From assembly GCA_002393555.1 (NCBI GenBank), contig DGSP01000025.1, positions 1 to 52,857 on the forward strand: 52,857 nucleotides of DNA, read 5' to 3'. The notes beneath the pieces were generated by a model, which saw only the letters and a list, made by a program, of their open reading frames with translations, did not search any database and was not told the DNA's origin. The DNA comes from Prevotellaceae bacterium UBA4359 (GTDB taxonomy: Bacteria > Bacteroidota > Bacteroidia > Bacteroidales > Bacteroidaceae). The translations under genes and the position numbers were made by a program. Below, in pieces: positions 23,113 through 31,696 of the stretch; position 1 is the first letter of the stretch; each line of letters starts with the position of its first letter.

Positions 23113-24762
23113 ATGAAAAAGAACATCTTCCTCGCTGCTTTGGCAGCAACGAGCCTCTTAGCAGGCTTTTCTTCATGCTCATCTGATGACGACAACAGCA
23201 GCAGTAATCAGGTGACTGACGAAAATGTAGTGGCAGACGATGCCAGTGCCCTCTCATTGGTGAATGGTGTGTACAGCCATTGGCAGCCACTCAGTTCGTC
23301 ATTCTCGTTCATCATCGAGTTGAACAGCAACAAACTCACCTCCTTCGAGGGTGAGGAAAATGAGGCTGGACCGGTGAACAGCCGTTTCGAGCAGGAACCT
23401 ACCACGTGGTATCAGGTGAAGATATTCAACCACTTGTTCCTCGGCATCACACAGGCAAACGAAGCCATCACCACCATCAGTAACTCGCTCAAGGCGGGCA
23501 AAGTGAGTCAGGCTGGCTACAACGCCGCAGTGGGCAAGGCAAAGTTCCTTCGTGGTTTGGCATATCTGAAACTTGTACAACTCTGGGGCGAAGTGCCTGT
23601 CTATACAGAAGAAGGCGGCAGCACCACCGAACGTCAGAGCATTGACAAAGTATTTGAGCAGATTGTCAGCGACTTCACGGCTGCAGAATCACTTTTGAAG
23701 GACTACGATGGTGACCCACGCATTCCTTCCAAACAGGCAGCACAGGGACTGTTGGCACGTACCTACCTCGTATGGGGTGACAAGCCACTCTCTCAGGCAG
23801 AAGTGGCTGCCATCGCCAACACCCAGACAGACCCTGCTTTCAGTAAGGACGATGCCAAACTTCAGAAGGCCGTGGAGTATGCCGACAAGGTCATCAACAG
23901 CAAAAAACTCGCCCTTGACCCCGAATATAACAAGTTGTGGGGACGTGAGTATGAGAGCAACAAGCGTAAGACCAACGAGCACCTCTTCACCATTGCCCAC
24001 GATGGTGACAAGAATGACGCTCAGGGCAACCACCAGACACACTGCTCATGGACATTCCCCTTCCAGAATGGTGAGAATGGTGAGGGCTACAGCCAAAACC
24101 ACACCGAGGTTTCGGACGATGACCTTTACGATGATTGGAAGGCCGAACAGCCCAACGACAAGCGTCTGGCAGAAACTTACTTCGTGGAGATTAAGAACCC
24201 GGAAACAGGCAAGACCCACCACTACTACTCACCCATTTACACTCCTATCAACGGCAAGGGCGTAGATCAGAGTTACGAAAATGCTGAAAACCTCGAAATT
24301 ACACAGAACTCGGTTGACCGCATCGAAATCCGCTACGCAGAAGTGCTTCTCATCAAGGCTGAAGCCCTTGTGCAACTGGGCAAAAACAGCGAGGCTGCTG
24401 AGCCTTTCAACCAACTCCGTACCCGTGCAGGCATCGCTACGGTCAGCGCACCAACCTTCGACCAAATCAAGCGTGAATGGGACTATGAGTTCACCTACGA
24501 GCAGTTCTCCGTGCTGAACTCTTACCGCTGGAAAGACCTCATCTCGTCAGTGAAGAAAGTGTCCACCTACAAGCACTTCCCCAACGACTGGAAGACCAGC
24601 ACTGGCAACACCTATACGGCTGATCAGGAGGCTTACTTCACGAAGATTCACAACCACCTCGTGGCTAAGTACAATAATGTACGCGGCAAGCACTACCGCC
24701 AGCCCATTCCAACGGGTCTGAAGGGTGAAGACCTCGGCATCAGCCAGAATCCCGGATACTAA
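23113..24762 (+). CDS. SusD/RagB-family surface lipoprotein
   Basis: A 549-residue lipoprotein that caps the SusC channel and binds its substrate at the cell surface. The lipobox is LAGFSSCSS near residue 21, followed by an acidic DDDN stretch typical of lipoproteins exported to the surface in Bacteroidetes. TPR-like helices in the N-terminal half (AAVGKAKFLRGLAYLKLVQL) and the C-terminal segment RIEIRYAEVLLIKAEALVQL are SusD landmarks. It follows SusC by 145 bases with its own regulated promoter between them. The substrate is not evident from the sequence. Confidence 0.93.
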   Translation: MKKNIFLAALAATSLLAGFSSCSSDDDNSSSNQVTDENVVADDASALSLVNGVYSHWQPLSSSFSFIIELNSNKLTSFEGEENEAGPVNSRFEQEPTTWYQVKIFNHLFLGITQANEAITTISNSLKAGKVSQAGYNAAVGKAKFLRGLAYLKLVQLWGEVPVYTEEGGSTTERQSIDKVFEQIVSDFTAAESLLKDYDGDPRIPSKQAAQGLLARTYLVWGDKPLSQAEVAAIANTQTDPAFSKDDAKLQKAVEYADKVINSKKLALDPEYNKLWGREYESNKRKTNEHLFTIAHDGDKNDAQGNHQTHCSWTFPFQNGENGEGYSQNHTEVSDDDLYDDWKAEQPNDKRLAETYFVEIKNPETGKTHHYYSPIYTPINGKGVDQSYENAENLEITQNSVDRIEIRYAEVLLIKAEALVQLGKNSEAAEPFNQLRTRAGIATVSAPTFDQIKREWDYEFTYEQFSVLNSYRWKDLISSVKKVSTYKHFPNDWKTSTGNTYTADQEAYFTKIHNHLVAKYNNVRGKHYRQPIPTGLKGEDLGISQNPGY

Positions 24763-24800
24763 GTCTGAATCTTAGCCATACTAAAGAGTATTCATCAACA

Positions 24801-24833
24801 AGGGGCTGGCATACAACAATGTATACCAGCCCC
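24801..24833 (+). terminator. Terminator-like hairpin after the SusD-like gene
   Basis: AGGGGCTGG and CCAGCCCCT pair across CATAC...GTATA, which extends the stem. It separates SusD from the next lipoprotein gene. No long T-run follows. Confidence 0.65.
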
Positions 24834-24866
24834 TCATGTATTCCAAACACAAAAACAAAATAAAAC

Positions 24867-25583
24867 ATGACACACAACAAAATCTTTATCCTCGCCACAG
24901 CAGCAATTCTCAGTGTGGCATCCATCTCTTGCAGCAAAGATGACGACGATTCCAAACAGGAAGATGTAAACACAAATGCTGGCAAAGCAGTTGCTATAGG
25001 CGGAACCGTAGGCGATATTGTCGATCTCGGTTTATCAGTCAAATGGGCCAACCAGAACTTAGGAGCATCTTCAGAAGAAGACTTCGGCAAGTACTTCGTC
25101 TTCGGCGAGACAGAGCCAAAGGCGAATTATACATGGGCAACATATAAATGGGGACAAGCCGATGCTCTGACCAAATATCAGTTGTCTTCGATAGACAGTT
25201 CTGTCGGCAACGGCCTCCGCACTCTTGAACTCTCCGACGATGCTGCACGTGTGAACTGGGGCGGCAGGTGGCGCACTCCCACACAAAATGAGATCATAGA
25301 ACTGATTGAGAAAACCACATGGACATGGAAGAAGGTGAACGGTGTGAACGGACACGAAATAGTGGGACCAAACGGAAATAGCATTTTCATCCCTGCCGCT
25401 GGCTATCAAAACGGTACAGAGACCTATAGTGTTGGCACAAAAATCATCCTCCTCTCTTCAACTCTATTTGGCTGGACTACTTACGATGACATAGAATATG
25501 TATCCATTGGAAGCGGTTTTGCCCCACAGTGGAGTTTAAATGACAGGCAATGGGGACGCACAATACGTCCTGTGTGGGACTAA
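24867..25583 (+). CDS. Lipoprotein with FISUMP-like (Fibrobacter succinogenes major paralogous) domain
   Basis: A 238-residue lipoprotein. The lipobox is LSVASISCSK near residue 21, followed by DDDDSK. The rest matches the domain typified by VDLGLSVKWANQNLGA, FGETEPKANYTWATYKWG and WRTPTQNEIIELI, common in surface proteins of Bacteroidetes and Fibrobacter. Its function in the family is unknown. It follows the SusC/SusD genes and may be an accessory surface protein of that system. It is separated from SusD by a hairpin, so it may be expressed at a different level. Confidence 0.8.
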   Translation: MTHNKIFILATAAILSVASISCSKDDDDSKQEDVNTNAGKAVAIGGTVGDIVDLGLSVKWANQNLGASSEEDFGKYFVFGETEPKANYTWATYKWGQADALTKYQLSSIDSSVGNGLRTLELSDDAARVNWGGRWRTPTQNEIIELIEKTTWTWKKVNGVNGHEIVGPNGNSIFIPAAGYQNGTETYSVGTKIILLSSTLFGWTTYDDIEYVSIGSGFAPQWSLNDRQWGRTIRPVWD

Positions 25584-25595
25584 ATCTTTTTTTCT

Positions 25596-26948
25596 ATGAC
25601 AAAGAACCTTATTCCTTTTTGTCTCTTCATTACGGCAGCCATCGGGCTGTCGTTTTGTGGTGCTGTCAGTATTAACCTGTTAACAGGAATCGGGGTCGTT
25701 GCCATCATTCTCGGTGCATTATTGGCGAGGGATGGAGACGCTTATTGGCAAACCATCTTTGAGTTCTTCGGTAGCAAAACGGCCATGACTGCCATCCTGC
25801 TTTGGTTGATGGTTGGGGTGTATGGGAGCATTTTGAAAGAGGGACACATGATAGAAGGGCTGGTATGGATTTCCAACAGAATGAACATGGGTGGTACAAG
25901 TTTCACAATCGTTACATTCCTTTTCTCAGGATTATTTGCCATCTCCACGGGATCCGGTTTCGGCACCATCAGTACCATGAGTCTCACGCTCTTTCCTGCA
26001 GGTATCGCCGTCGGAGCACACCCAGCCTTATTGGGAGGAGCCATCCTGTCTGGTGCCGCCTTGGGCGACAGCATCGCCCCAGTGTCTGACACAGCCATAA
26101 TCGCTGCTTCCACACAAGAGTTTCACGATGGGAAACGTGTAGCGGATGTTGGAAGCACTATCCGAAACAGGCTTCCGATAGTGCTGCTGAGTGCAGGCAT
26201 CGCTGTCGTGGTGTTTGGAGTGGCAGGCATGCTTCTGTCAGAACCAACAAGAACCGACGGAGTATCAACAGAAGGTGATTACAAAGGACTAACATTGTTG
26301 CTACCAACCTTCATTGTGATGGTGTTAACGCTCCGAAAAGCCAACATCTTCGTATCGCTCTTCATCGGCATCGTTACAGCCATTGCCATCGGATTGGGAT
26401 TACATCTGTTCAGTTTTAACACTCTTATCAGTGTGGAGAACTCGAATGTGAGCGGTGTCATTGTTGAGGGTATTGGAGATATGACAAGCATTTGTCTATT
26501 GCTGATGGTGGTAGTGTCACTTACAGGGCTCATTCTTCGTAGCGGATACATGGAACGGATGATAGAAAGGCTGGATGTCGGAGTCGGGCAGTCCCGAAGG
26601 AAGGCGGAACTTGCCATCTTCACAATGGTTGCTTTAGCAGGCATATTCATCGCGGCTGTCAACACCATTGCCAACATCTGTATTGCGCCCTTTGTGAATA
26701 GCATGGGAAAGCAACATTGTATTCACCCTTATCGTCGCGCAACCATCCTCGCCACCGTCATCTGCACCTTTCCCTTCGTCCTGCCATACGGTGGCTGTGT
26801 CCTCCTCTTGCAAAAAGGAGTAGAAGCATCTGCATGCGGTGTCAACATACAGGCAACCGACGTGTTCTTCACGACATTCTATCCGTGGGCATTATTAGTA
26901 CTGATGCTAATAGGATGTTCCATCAATCATCAAAAAAACGCCCAATGA
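25596..26948 (+). CDS. NhaC-family Na+/H+ antiporter-like transporter
   Basis: A 450-residue inner-membrane protein with about eleven to twelve hydrophobic segments. The stretch SGAALGDSIAPVSDTAIIAAS near residue 150 is the NhaC-family signature. It ends with an ATGA overlap on the cysteine desulfidase gene, so both are made together. Because of this coupling it may transport cysteine or a related thiol compound in exchange for or with sodium, rather than serving sodium balance. That is inference from context; some NhaC-family proteins are amino-acid or organic-acid exchangers. It follows the lipoprotein gene after 12 bases. Confidence 0.87.
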   Translation: MTKNLIPFCLFITAAIGLSFCGAVSINLLTGIGVVAIILGALLARDGDAYWQTIFEFFGSKTAMTAILLWLMVGVYGSILKEGHMIEGLVWISNRMNMGGTSFTIVTFLFSGLFAISTGSGFGTISTMSLTLFPAGIAVGAHPALLGGAILSGAALGDSIAPVSDTAIIAASTQEFHDGKRVADVGSTIRNRLPIVLLSAGIAVVVFGVAGMLLSEPTRTDGVSTEGDYKGLTLLLPTFIVMVLTLRKANIFVSLFIGIVTAIAIGLGLHLFSFNTLISVENSNVSGVIVEGIGDMTSICLLLMVVVSLTGLILRSGYMERMIERLDVGVGQSRRKAELAIFTMVALAGIFIAAVNTIANICIAPFVNSMGKQHCIHPYRRATILATVICTFPFVLPYGGCVLLLQKGVEASACGVNIQATDVFFTTFYPWALLVLMLIGCSINHQKNAQ

Positions 26949-28231
26949 AAGAACTGACAAAGCTAATTCTCAACGACATGCGTCCAGCCCTTGGCGTGAC
27001 TGAACCAAGTGCCATTGCCCTTGCGGTGGCTACAGCCAAGAAGCATGTGAGCGGCACTTTGCAAGAAGTGAGGGTGGTACTCAACAGCGGCATGTACAAA
27101 AATGCTTTCACCTGTGGTATCCCCAACAGCCATGAGGTGGGGAATGAACATGCCGCCGCCCTCGGCTATGTGGCAGCCGATGCAAGCAAAGGGCTGGAGT
27201 GTCTGGAAGGTGTGAAGCCACACCACAACCAAGAGGCTCACGCGCTGGTGAATGCGGGATTGGTGAAGGTGGAATTGGGTGAAATCAGCAGCCGCATCTA
27301 CATCTTTGCAGAGATAACGACGAATGAGGGAGCGGTCAACGTGACCATCCGCGATGCACACACCCACGTCACAAGAATCACGAAAGATGGCCAAACCATC
27401 TTCGAGAGAGACGATGCTGACACCAAAGATGAGGAAAGACAGACACCCTTCATCCACCGATTCACCCTCCGTCAAATGCTCCATTACGCACAGAGTGTTC
27501 CCAGCGAAGAACTCCTGTTCATCCGTCAAGCCTACGACCTCAATCTTGCCCTTTTCGAACAAGCACTCCAAAACCGAAGAACAACGTTTGCACATTATTT
27601 ATATAAAAAGAACGGGGAAAGAGTTATTTCGGATGATGAGCAGGCGTCGGCTTCCCTACTCTGCAATGCCGCCATCGAGGCTCGCGTGTTGGGACTTTCA
27701 CGCCCAGCCATGAGCATCACGGGCAGTGGCGCTCATGGCATCATCGCCACCCTTCCCCTCTATGCCGCACAACAAGTGAACGGTTACACGGACGAGCAGT
27801 TGCTCCGCGCCACAGCCCTCAGCTATTTGGTGTGCATGTACATCAAAGAGTATTCAGGTAAGCTTTCAGCCTTCTGTGGATGTGCCATCGCTGCTGGCAC
27901 AGGCATGGCATGCGGATTGGCTTTTCTGAGAGGAGGCACACACAAGACACTCACCCTGACCATTCAGAATATGGCATCGAGCATCACAGGCATGATTTGC
28001 GACGGAGGCAATCACGGGTGCACGATGAAGGGCATTGTGGCTGTGGATGCAGCCTATCGTTCCGTGGCTTTTGCCCAAGAAGGCATCGCCATCGGTCATG
28101 AGCACGGCATCAATGGCCATATGCCCGAAGACACCATGCGAAACATGGGGCTGATAGCCTCTCCCGGCATGGTGAAGACAGAAGGTGTAATCGTGAACAT
28201 CATGAGGGAGAAAACAAAGCGCCTCAAATGA
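26945..28231 (+). CDS. cyuA: L-cysteine desulfidase (CyuA/UPF0597 family)
   Basis: A 428-residue enzyme of the serine-dehydratase-alpha-like family that breaks cysteine into pyruvate, ammonia and sulfide using a [4Fe-4S] cluster. Conserved landmarks are RPALGVTEPSAIALAVA at the start, SITGSGAHGIIATLP in the middle and the cysteine-rich SAFCGCAIAAGTGMACG and CDGGNHGC near the end. ATG 26945 was chosen because it starts the family's N-terminus and overlaps the transporter stop; the frame is open further upstream but that part is transporter sequence. In this cluster it would release sulfide from imported cysteine, feeding or balancing the synthesis operon on the other strand. Confidence 0.9.
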   Translation: MKELTKLILNDMRPALGVTEPSAIALAVATAKKHVSGTLQEVRVVLNSGMYKNAFTCGIPNSHEVGNEHAAALGYVAADASKGLECLEGVKPHHNQEAHALVNAGLVKVELGEISSRIYIFAEITTNEGAVNVTIRDAHTHVTRITKDGQTIFERDDADTKDEERQTPFIHRFTLRQMLHYAQSVPSEELLFIRQAYDLNLALFEQALQNRRTTFAHYLYKKNGERVISDDEQASASLLCNAAIEARVLGLSRPAMSITGSGAHGIIATLPLYAAQQVNGYTDEQLLRATALSYLVCMYIKEYSGKLSAFCGCAIAAGTGMACGLAFLRGGTHKTLTLTIQNMASSITGMICDGGNHGCTMKGIVAVDAAYRSVAFAQEGIAIGHEHGINGHMPEDTMRNMGLIASPGMVKTEGVIVNIMREKTKRLK

Positions 28232-28320
28232 CCAAACCTACCAGTGTGAAGCCGAAGATGGGTGTGTGATGAATGAGGGAGTGAAACAGTCTCCTTCCCG
28301 ATGCCTCCACAACCTCAAAA

Positions 28321-28385
28321 TCGACCTCGTCGACGTCGGTTAACCGATGTCGTCGAGGTCGACTTGCCGACATCGACGAGGTCGA
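28321..28385. repeat. Three-copy 19-base inverted unit (competing hairpins)
   Basis: A unit starting TCGACCTCGTCGACGTCGG occurs once forward (28321-28339) and twice reversed (28344-28362 and 28367-28385), with one or two mismatches. The forward unit can pair with either reverse unit, giving two exclusive hairpins. It lies in the 325-base gap after cyuA, which has no gene, and 55 bases before the operator at 28440. Confidence 0.85.
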
Positions 28386-28439
28386 TTCAGAGGCTGCGGA
28401 AGTGCCCAACAAGGGGGAGCGGCGTTGCCCCACCCGATT

Positions 28440-28509
28440 CTACCCCGTTCGTGGTATGCTTATAGCGCATGAGGGGTATTTGGGGCATGGGGAAATGTCC
28501 GTACCTTTG
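28440..28509 (+). promoter_or_regulatory. Regulated promoter of the copper lipoprotein/receptor pair
   Basis: CTACC-N8-GGTAT at 28440-28457 and TACCTTTG at 28502-28509, with the same frame as the other three copies. The gene it drives starts at 28557. Confidence 0.8.
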
Positions 28510-28556
28510 CACCCAAAATAAGAACTAACAAAAAACTTCTAAACAAATTAAAGAGT

Positions 28557-29504
28557 ATGAAGACAAAGGTATTAATGTTGTTTTTAGCGGTAGCATCGCT
28601 GGGACTCACATCGTGCAACAGCAACGATGACGAGACGGGAATTGTGATTGACGGTATTGACCTTTCGCAGGATGTGGATTGCTGCTCGGCTGAGGAGGCG
28701 CTGCAGGTGTACAAGTTCATCCAGACGGTCAAAATCATCCCCGAACTCTCCACCACGGTGGATGACAAGTATGAAGTGTGGGCTTATTCAAAGACGGGCA
28801 CCCTGCACAAGGGGTACAACGACCTCTACTTTGTGGTGACCAAGAAGAAAACAGGTAACTATGTGAAGTACTTCGACATCACAAATATCACACCACTGAT
28901 GAACATGGTGAAAATGAATATGTGGCACAGCACACCTGTAGGTGGCAGTTTCGAGGTGTTCGACACGACTCGACCCGCAGTGAAGCGCGGATGGGTTTCA
29001 CTGCTGATGAACACGAGTGATGCTGGCTCATGGCAGTTCTCCTACGACATTGAGGTGCTGGGCAGCAAAGGCAGTGTGACAAACAAAGCCATCAACGTGG
29101 ATGCCCTGCCCGAAGGTCAGGACTGGTTGAAGTCGTTCAAGGTAGGCGATGACACCTACTACCTCTCACTGGTCAACCCATCGGACTGGAAAACAGGCAC
29201 GAACACCATTCAAGCGTATGTGTCTAAGAAGAACAGTCCTGCCACTACACCATATGGTTTGGCAACGGAGCAGTTCACCATTGAGATTGACCCACGCATG
29301 CCTGATATGGGCAACCATACCTCGCCCGACAACACGCCACTCACGAAGCAGAAAGACGGCAGTTATACAGGCAGCATCAACCTAACCATGACGGGATTGT
29401 GGCGCATCCACCTGACGGTGAAAGATGCCAAAAGGAATGTCGTGGCAGGAGGAGACGATTTGAAAGACGGGCTGAGTTCGCTCTTCTGGGATGTGACGCT
29501 GTGA
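28557..29504 (+). CDS. Lipoprotein with YtkA-like domain, probable metal-binding partner
   Basis: A 315-residue lipoprotein with lipobox LGLTSCNS (Cys20). The C-terminal part (DPRMPDMGNHTSPDN, then YTGSINLTMTGLWRIHLTV) matches the YtkA/FixH-like beta fold whose Met/His-rich loop is seen in copper-handling proteins. A similar segment (MKMNMWHSTPVGGSFEVF) occurs in the middle, so the domain may be present twice. It is followed by a TonB receptor with copper-receptor features, and the two probably form an outer-membrane copper-binding and uptake pair. The role is inferred from motifs. Its promoter carries the shared sulfur-cluster operator. Confidence 0.7.
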   Translation: MKTKVLMLFLAVASLGLTSCNSNDDETGIVIDGIDLSQDVDCCSAEEALQVYKFIQTVKIIPELSTTVDDKYEVWAYSKTGTLHKGYNDLYFVVTKKKTGNYVKYFDITNITPLMNMVKMNMWHSTPVGGSFEVFDTTRPAVKRGWVSLLMNTSDAGSWQFSYDIEVLGSKGSVTNKAINVDALPEGQDWLKSFKVGDDTYYLSLVNPSDWKTGTNTIQAYVSKKNSPATTPYGLATEQFTIEIDPRMPDMGNHTSPDNTPLTKQKDGSYTGSINLTMTGLWRIHLTVKDAKRNVVAGGDDLKDGLSSLFWDVTL

Positions 29505-29508
29505 GGAA

Positions 29509-29612
29509 TAGTTAAAAACTAAAAGTTAAAAGTAAAAGTATCCTCCATTCGGGATGTGTATCATCAAGGGGAAAAGTAACTTAAACTTTTAGTTTTTAAC
29601 TTTTAACTTATA
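29509..29612. repeat. AT-rich palindromic repeat before the TonB receptor
   Basis: Third copy of the AACTTTTAG-type element, with the core TCCATTCGGGATGTGTATC. It lies between the lipoprotein and the receptor. Confidence 0.88.
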
Positions 29613-29623
29613 AATACTTCATC

Positions 29624-31666
29624 ATGATAGCATTAGCATTAACAATATTACTCGCAACAGACACCATCGCCACCTCGTCACACACCATCGACGAGGTGGT
29701 TGTGGTGGCGGCAGCAGGAGAGGGCAGGAAACGGTCGGCGAAGGGAAAGGTGGCAAGTATCGACGAGCATCTGGCGGAACTGTCGCACGTGAATCTGGTC
29801 AGACGCGGTTCGTACGCGTGGGAGCCTGTGGTGAACAACATGCAGACGGAGCGTGTGACGACCACCATCGACGGCATGAAGATTTTCTATGCCTGCACGG
29901 ATAAAATGGACCCTGTGACTTCGTATGTGGAGAGTAGCAACCTGCAGAGCATCTTGCTTAATTCGGGACTGAACGGCAACCCACAATCGACAGGCAACAT
30001 CGGCGGCAGTCTCGACCTGAAACTGAGGAAGGCGGGGTTTAATGCCGACCCTTTCCATGTGAATGCGGATGTCGGCTATGAGACGAACGGCCACTTGCAG
30101 GTGTATGGGGCTGATGCGTCGTTTTCCACGCAACGCTTCTACACCAACGGGGGTGTGTTTTATCGCCATGCCGACAACTACAAGGAAGGCGGCGGCAGGA
30201 AGGTGGAGTTCTCGCAATTTCAGAAAGTGAATGCCTTTGCCAATGCGGGGGTGAGGTTAAGCCCCCTCCCGACCTCCCCCAAGGGGGAGGAGTCCCATTC
30301 GGTTGGTTCTTCCCCCCTTGGGGGGATAAGAGGGGGGCTTGACATCTTGGAGGGCACCTTCATCTTCGACCGTGCCACTGATGTGGGCTATCCTGCCCTA
30401 AATATGGACGTAGCAAAGGCTGAGGCATTCATCACGTCGTTGGCCTATAAGCATCAATGGTTGGGGGGCTTTTTCAACTCGTGGGAGACGAAGGCATACT
30501 ACAACCACATCACCCATGTGATGGACGACACGAAGCGTCCCGATGTGGAGATTCACATGGACATGCCGGGCAAGAGTTGGACGAGCGGTCTGTACAGCCT
30601 CCTCTCTGCCTCGAACGGTCGGCACGATGTGCAGGCGAACTACGACCTCTACTACAACCGCCTGTTTGCCGACATGACGATGTATCCGGGTGGGGCGGCT
30701 CCGATGTACATGGTGACATGGCCTGATGTGGGCACGTTGAACACGGGGCTGGCTCTCTCCGACTGCGTGAGGCTCACAGAGGGGCAGTCGCTGAAGGTGT
30801 CGGCGAAACTGGCTTGGCAGACGCAGCGGCTGAACAATGAGGAGGGTTATCGTGCGCAGGAGGTGTTCTTCCCTGGCATGAGGCGGAGTTATCAGCAGGT
30901 GACGGGACGCGTGGCGCTGAATTACCAACTCTCCACCCTCCACTCTCAACTCAACGTGGGAGCAGGTTGGGGAAGCCGCGCCCCGACGGTGACGGAGGCG
31001 TATGGCTACTATCTGAACAACACGTTTGACCAGTATGACTACATCGGCAACCCACGGCTGAAAAACGAAAGTGCCATTGAACTGAACGGAGCCGCCAAAT
31101 TCTCCATGCTGAACGACCAACTATCAATTGGATTGGATGCCAACGCCTTCTTTCTGAGCAATTACATCATCGGGCAGTTTGAGAATCGCCTTAGCCCCAT
31201 GACGGTAGATGCGGAGGGAGTGAAGGTGTATGGCAACCTTGACCATGCCACCATCGTGAACTCTTCCTTCACTGCCGAATGGAAACCGCTCCATTGGCTG
31301 GCTTGGAACACTCGGCTGAGTTATGCCATCGGGCGTGATGACAAAGGTGACCCGCTGCCCCTCATCTCACCTTTCGCCTATACATCCAACTTTACCTTCG
31401 TATACAAACGCCTTCAAGGCAAGGTGGAACTCCGTGGCAACGGCAAACAAGTGAACTATGGGAAAAAATATGGGGAAACAGCCACTCCTGCATGGGTTAT
31501 CGGCAATATCAGCGGAGAATATACATTATCCATTCATAAGTATGCCCTGACGTTCCGTGTTGGTGTGGAGAACATAGCAGATAAACGCTACACCACCTAC
31601 TCCGATTGGTGTGACATTCCCCAAAAGGGACGGAATGTGTATGTGAACCTCTCGGTGTTGCTGTAA
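29624..31666 (+). CDS. TonB-dependent receptor, OprC/NosA-like copper receptor candidate, with translated repeat
   Basis: A 680-residue outer-membrane receptor. A short signal peptide leads to the TonB-box region TIDEVVVVAA (21-30) and the plug. Residues 91-95 read CTDKM, a CxxxM motif like the copper-binding Cys-Met pair of OprC. His311 and Met314 in HMDM resemble OprC's second pair. With the Met/His-rich lipoprotein encoded upstream this points to copper uptake. Residues 213-240 (SPLPTSPKGEE, then SSPLGGIRGGL) come from a family A repeat inserted in frame in what should be an extracellular or periplasmic loop. The barrel continues undamaged to the terminal VYVNLSVLL. No carboxypeptidase-like domain is present. 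Confidence 0.85.
   Translation: MIALALTILLATDTIATSSHTIDEVVVVAAAGEGRKRSAKGKVASIDEHLAELSHVNLVRRGSYAWEPVVNNMQTERVTTTIDGMKIFYACTDKMDPVTSYVESSNLQSILLNSGLNGNPQSTGNIGGSLDLKLRKAGFNADPFHVNADVGYETNGHLQVYGADASFSTQRFYTNGGVFYRHADNYKEGGGRKVEFSQFQKVNAFANAGVRLSPLPTSPKGEESHSVGSSPLGGIRGGLDILEGTFIFDRATDVGYPALNMDVAKAEAFITSLAYKHQWLGGFFNSWETKAYYNHITHVMDDTKRPDVEIHMDMPGKSWTSGLYSLLSASNGRHDVQANYDLYYNRLFADMTMYPGGAAPMYMVTWPDVGTLNTGLALSDCVRLTEGQSLKVSAKLAWQTQRLNNEEGYRAQEVFFPGMRRSYQQVTGRVALNYQLSTLHSQLNVGAGWGSRAPTVTEAYGYYLNNTFDQYDYIGNPRLKNESAIELNGAAKFSMLNDQLSIGLDANAFFLSNYIIGQFENRLSPMTVDAEGVKVYGNLDHATIVNSSFTAEWKPLHWLAWNTRLSYAIGRDDKGDPLPLISPFAYTSNFTFVYKRLQGKVELRGNGKQVNYGKKYGETATPAWVIGNISGEYTLSIHKYALTFRVGVENIADKRYTTYSDWCDIPQKGRNVYVNLSVLL
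30260..30341. repeat. Family A palindromic repeat inside the TonB receptor gene
   Basis: The terminal inverted repeats are AGCCCCCTCC and GAGGGGGGCTT. Two internal hairpins, CCTCCCCCAAGGGGGAGG and TCCCCCCTTGGGGGGA, flank a core CCCATTCGGTTGG. It adds about 27 codons without breaking the frame. Confidence 0.92.
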
Positions 31667-31696
31667 TTCTCCCATAACAAAAAAATAAAGAAAACA

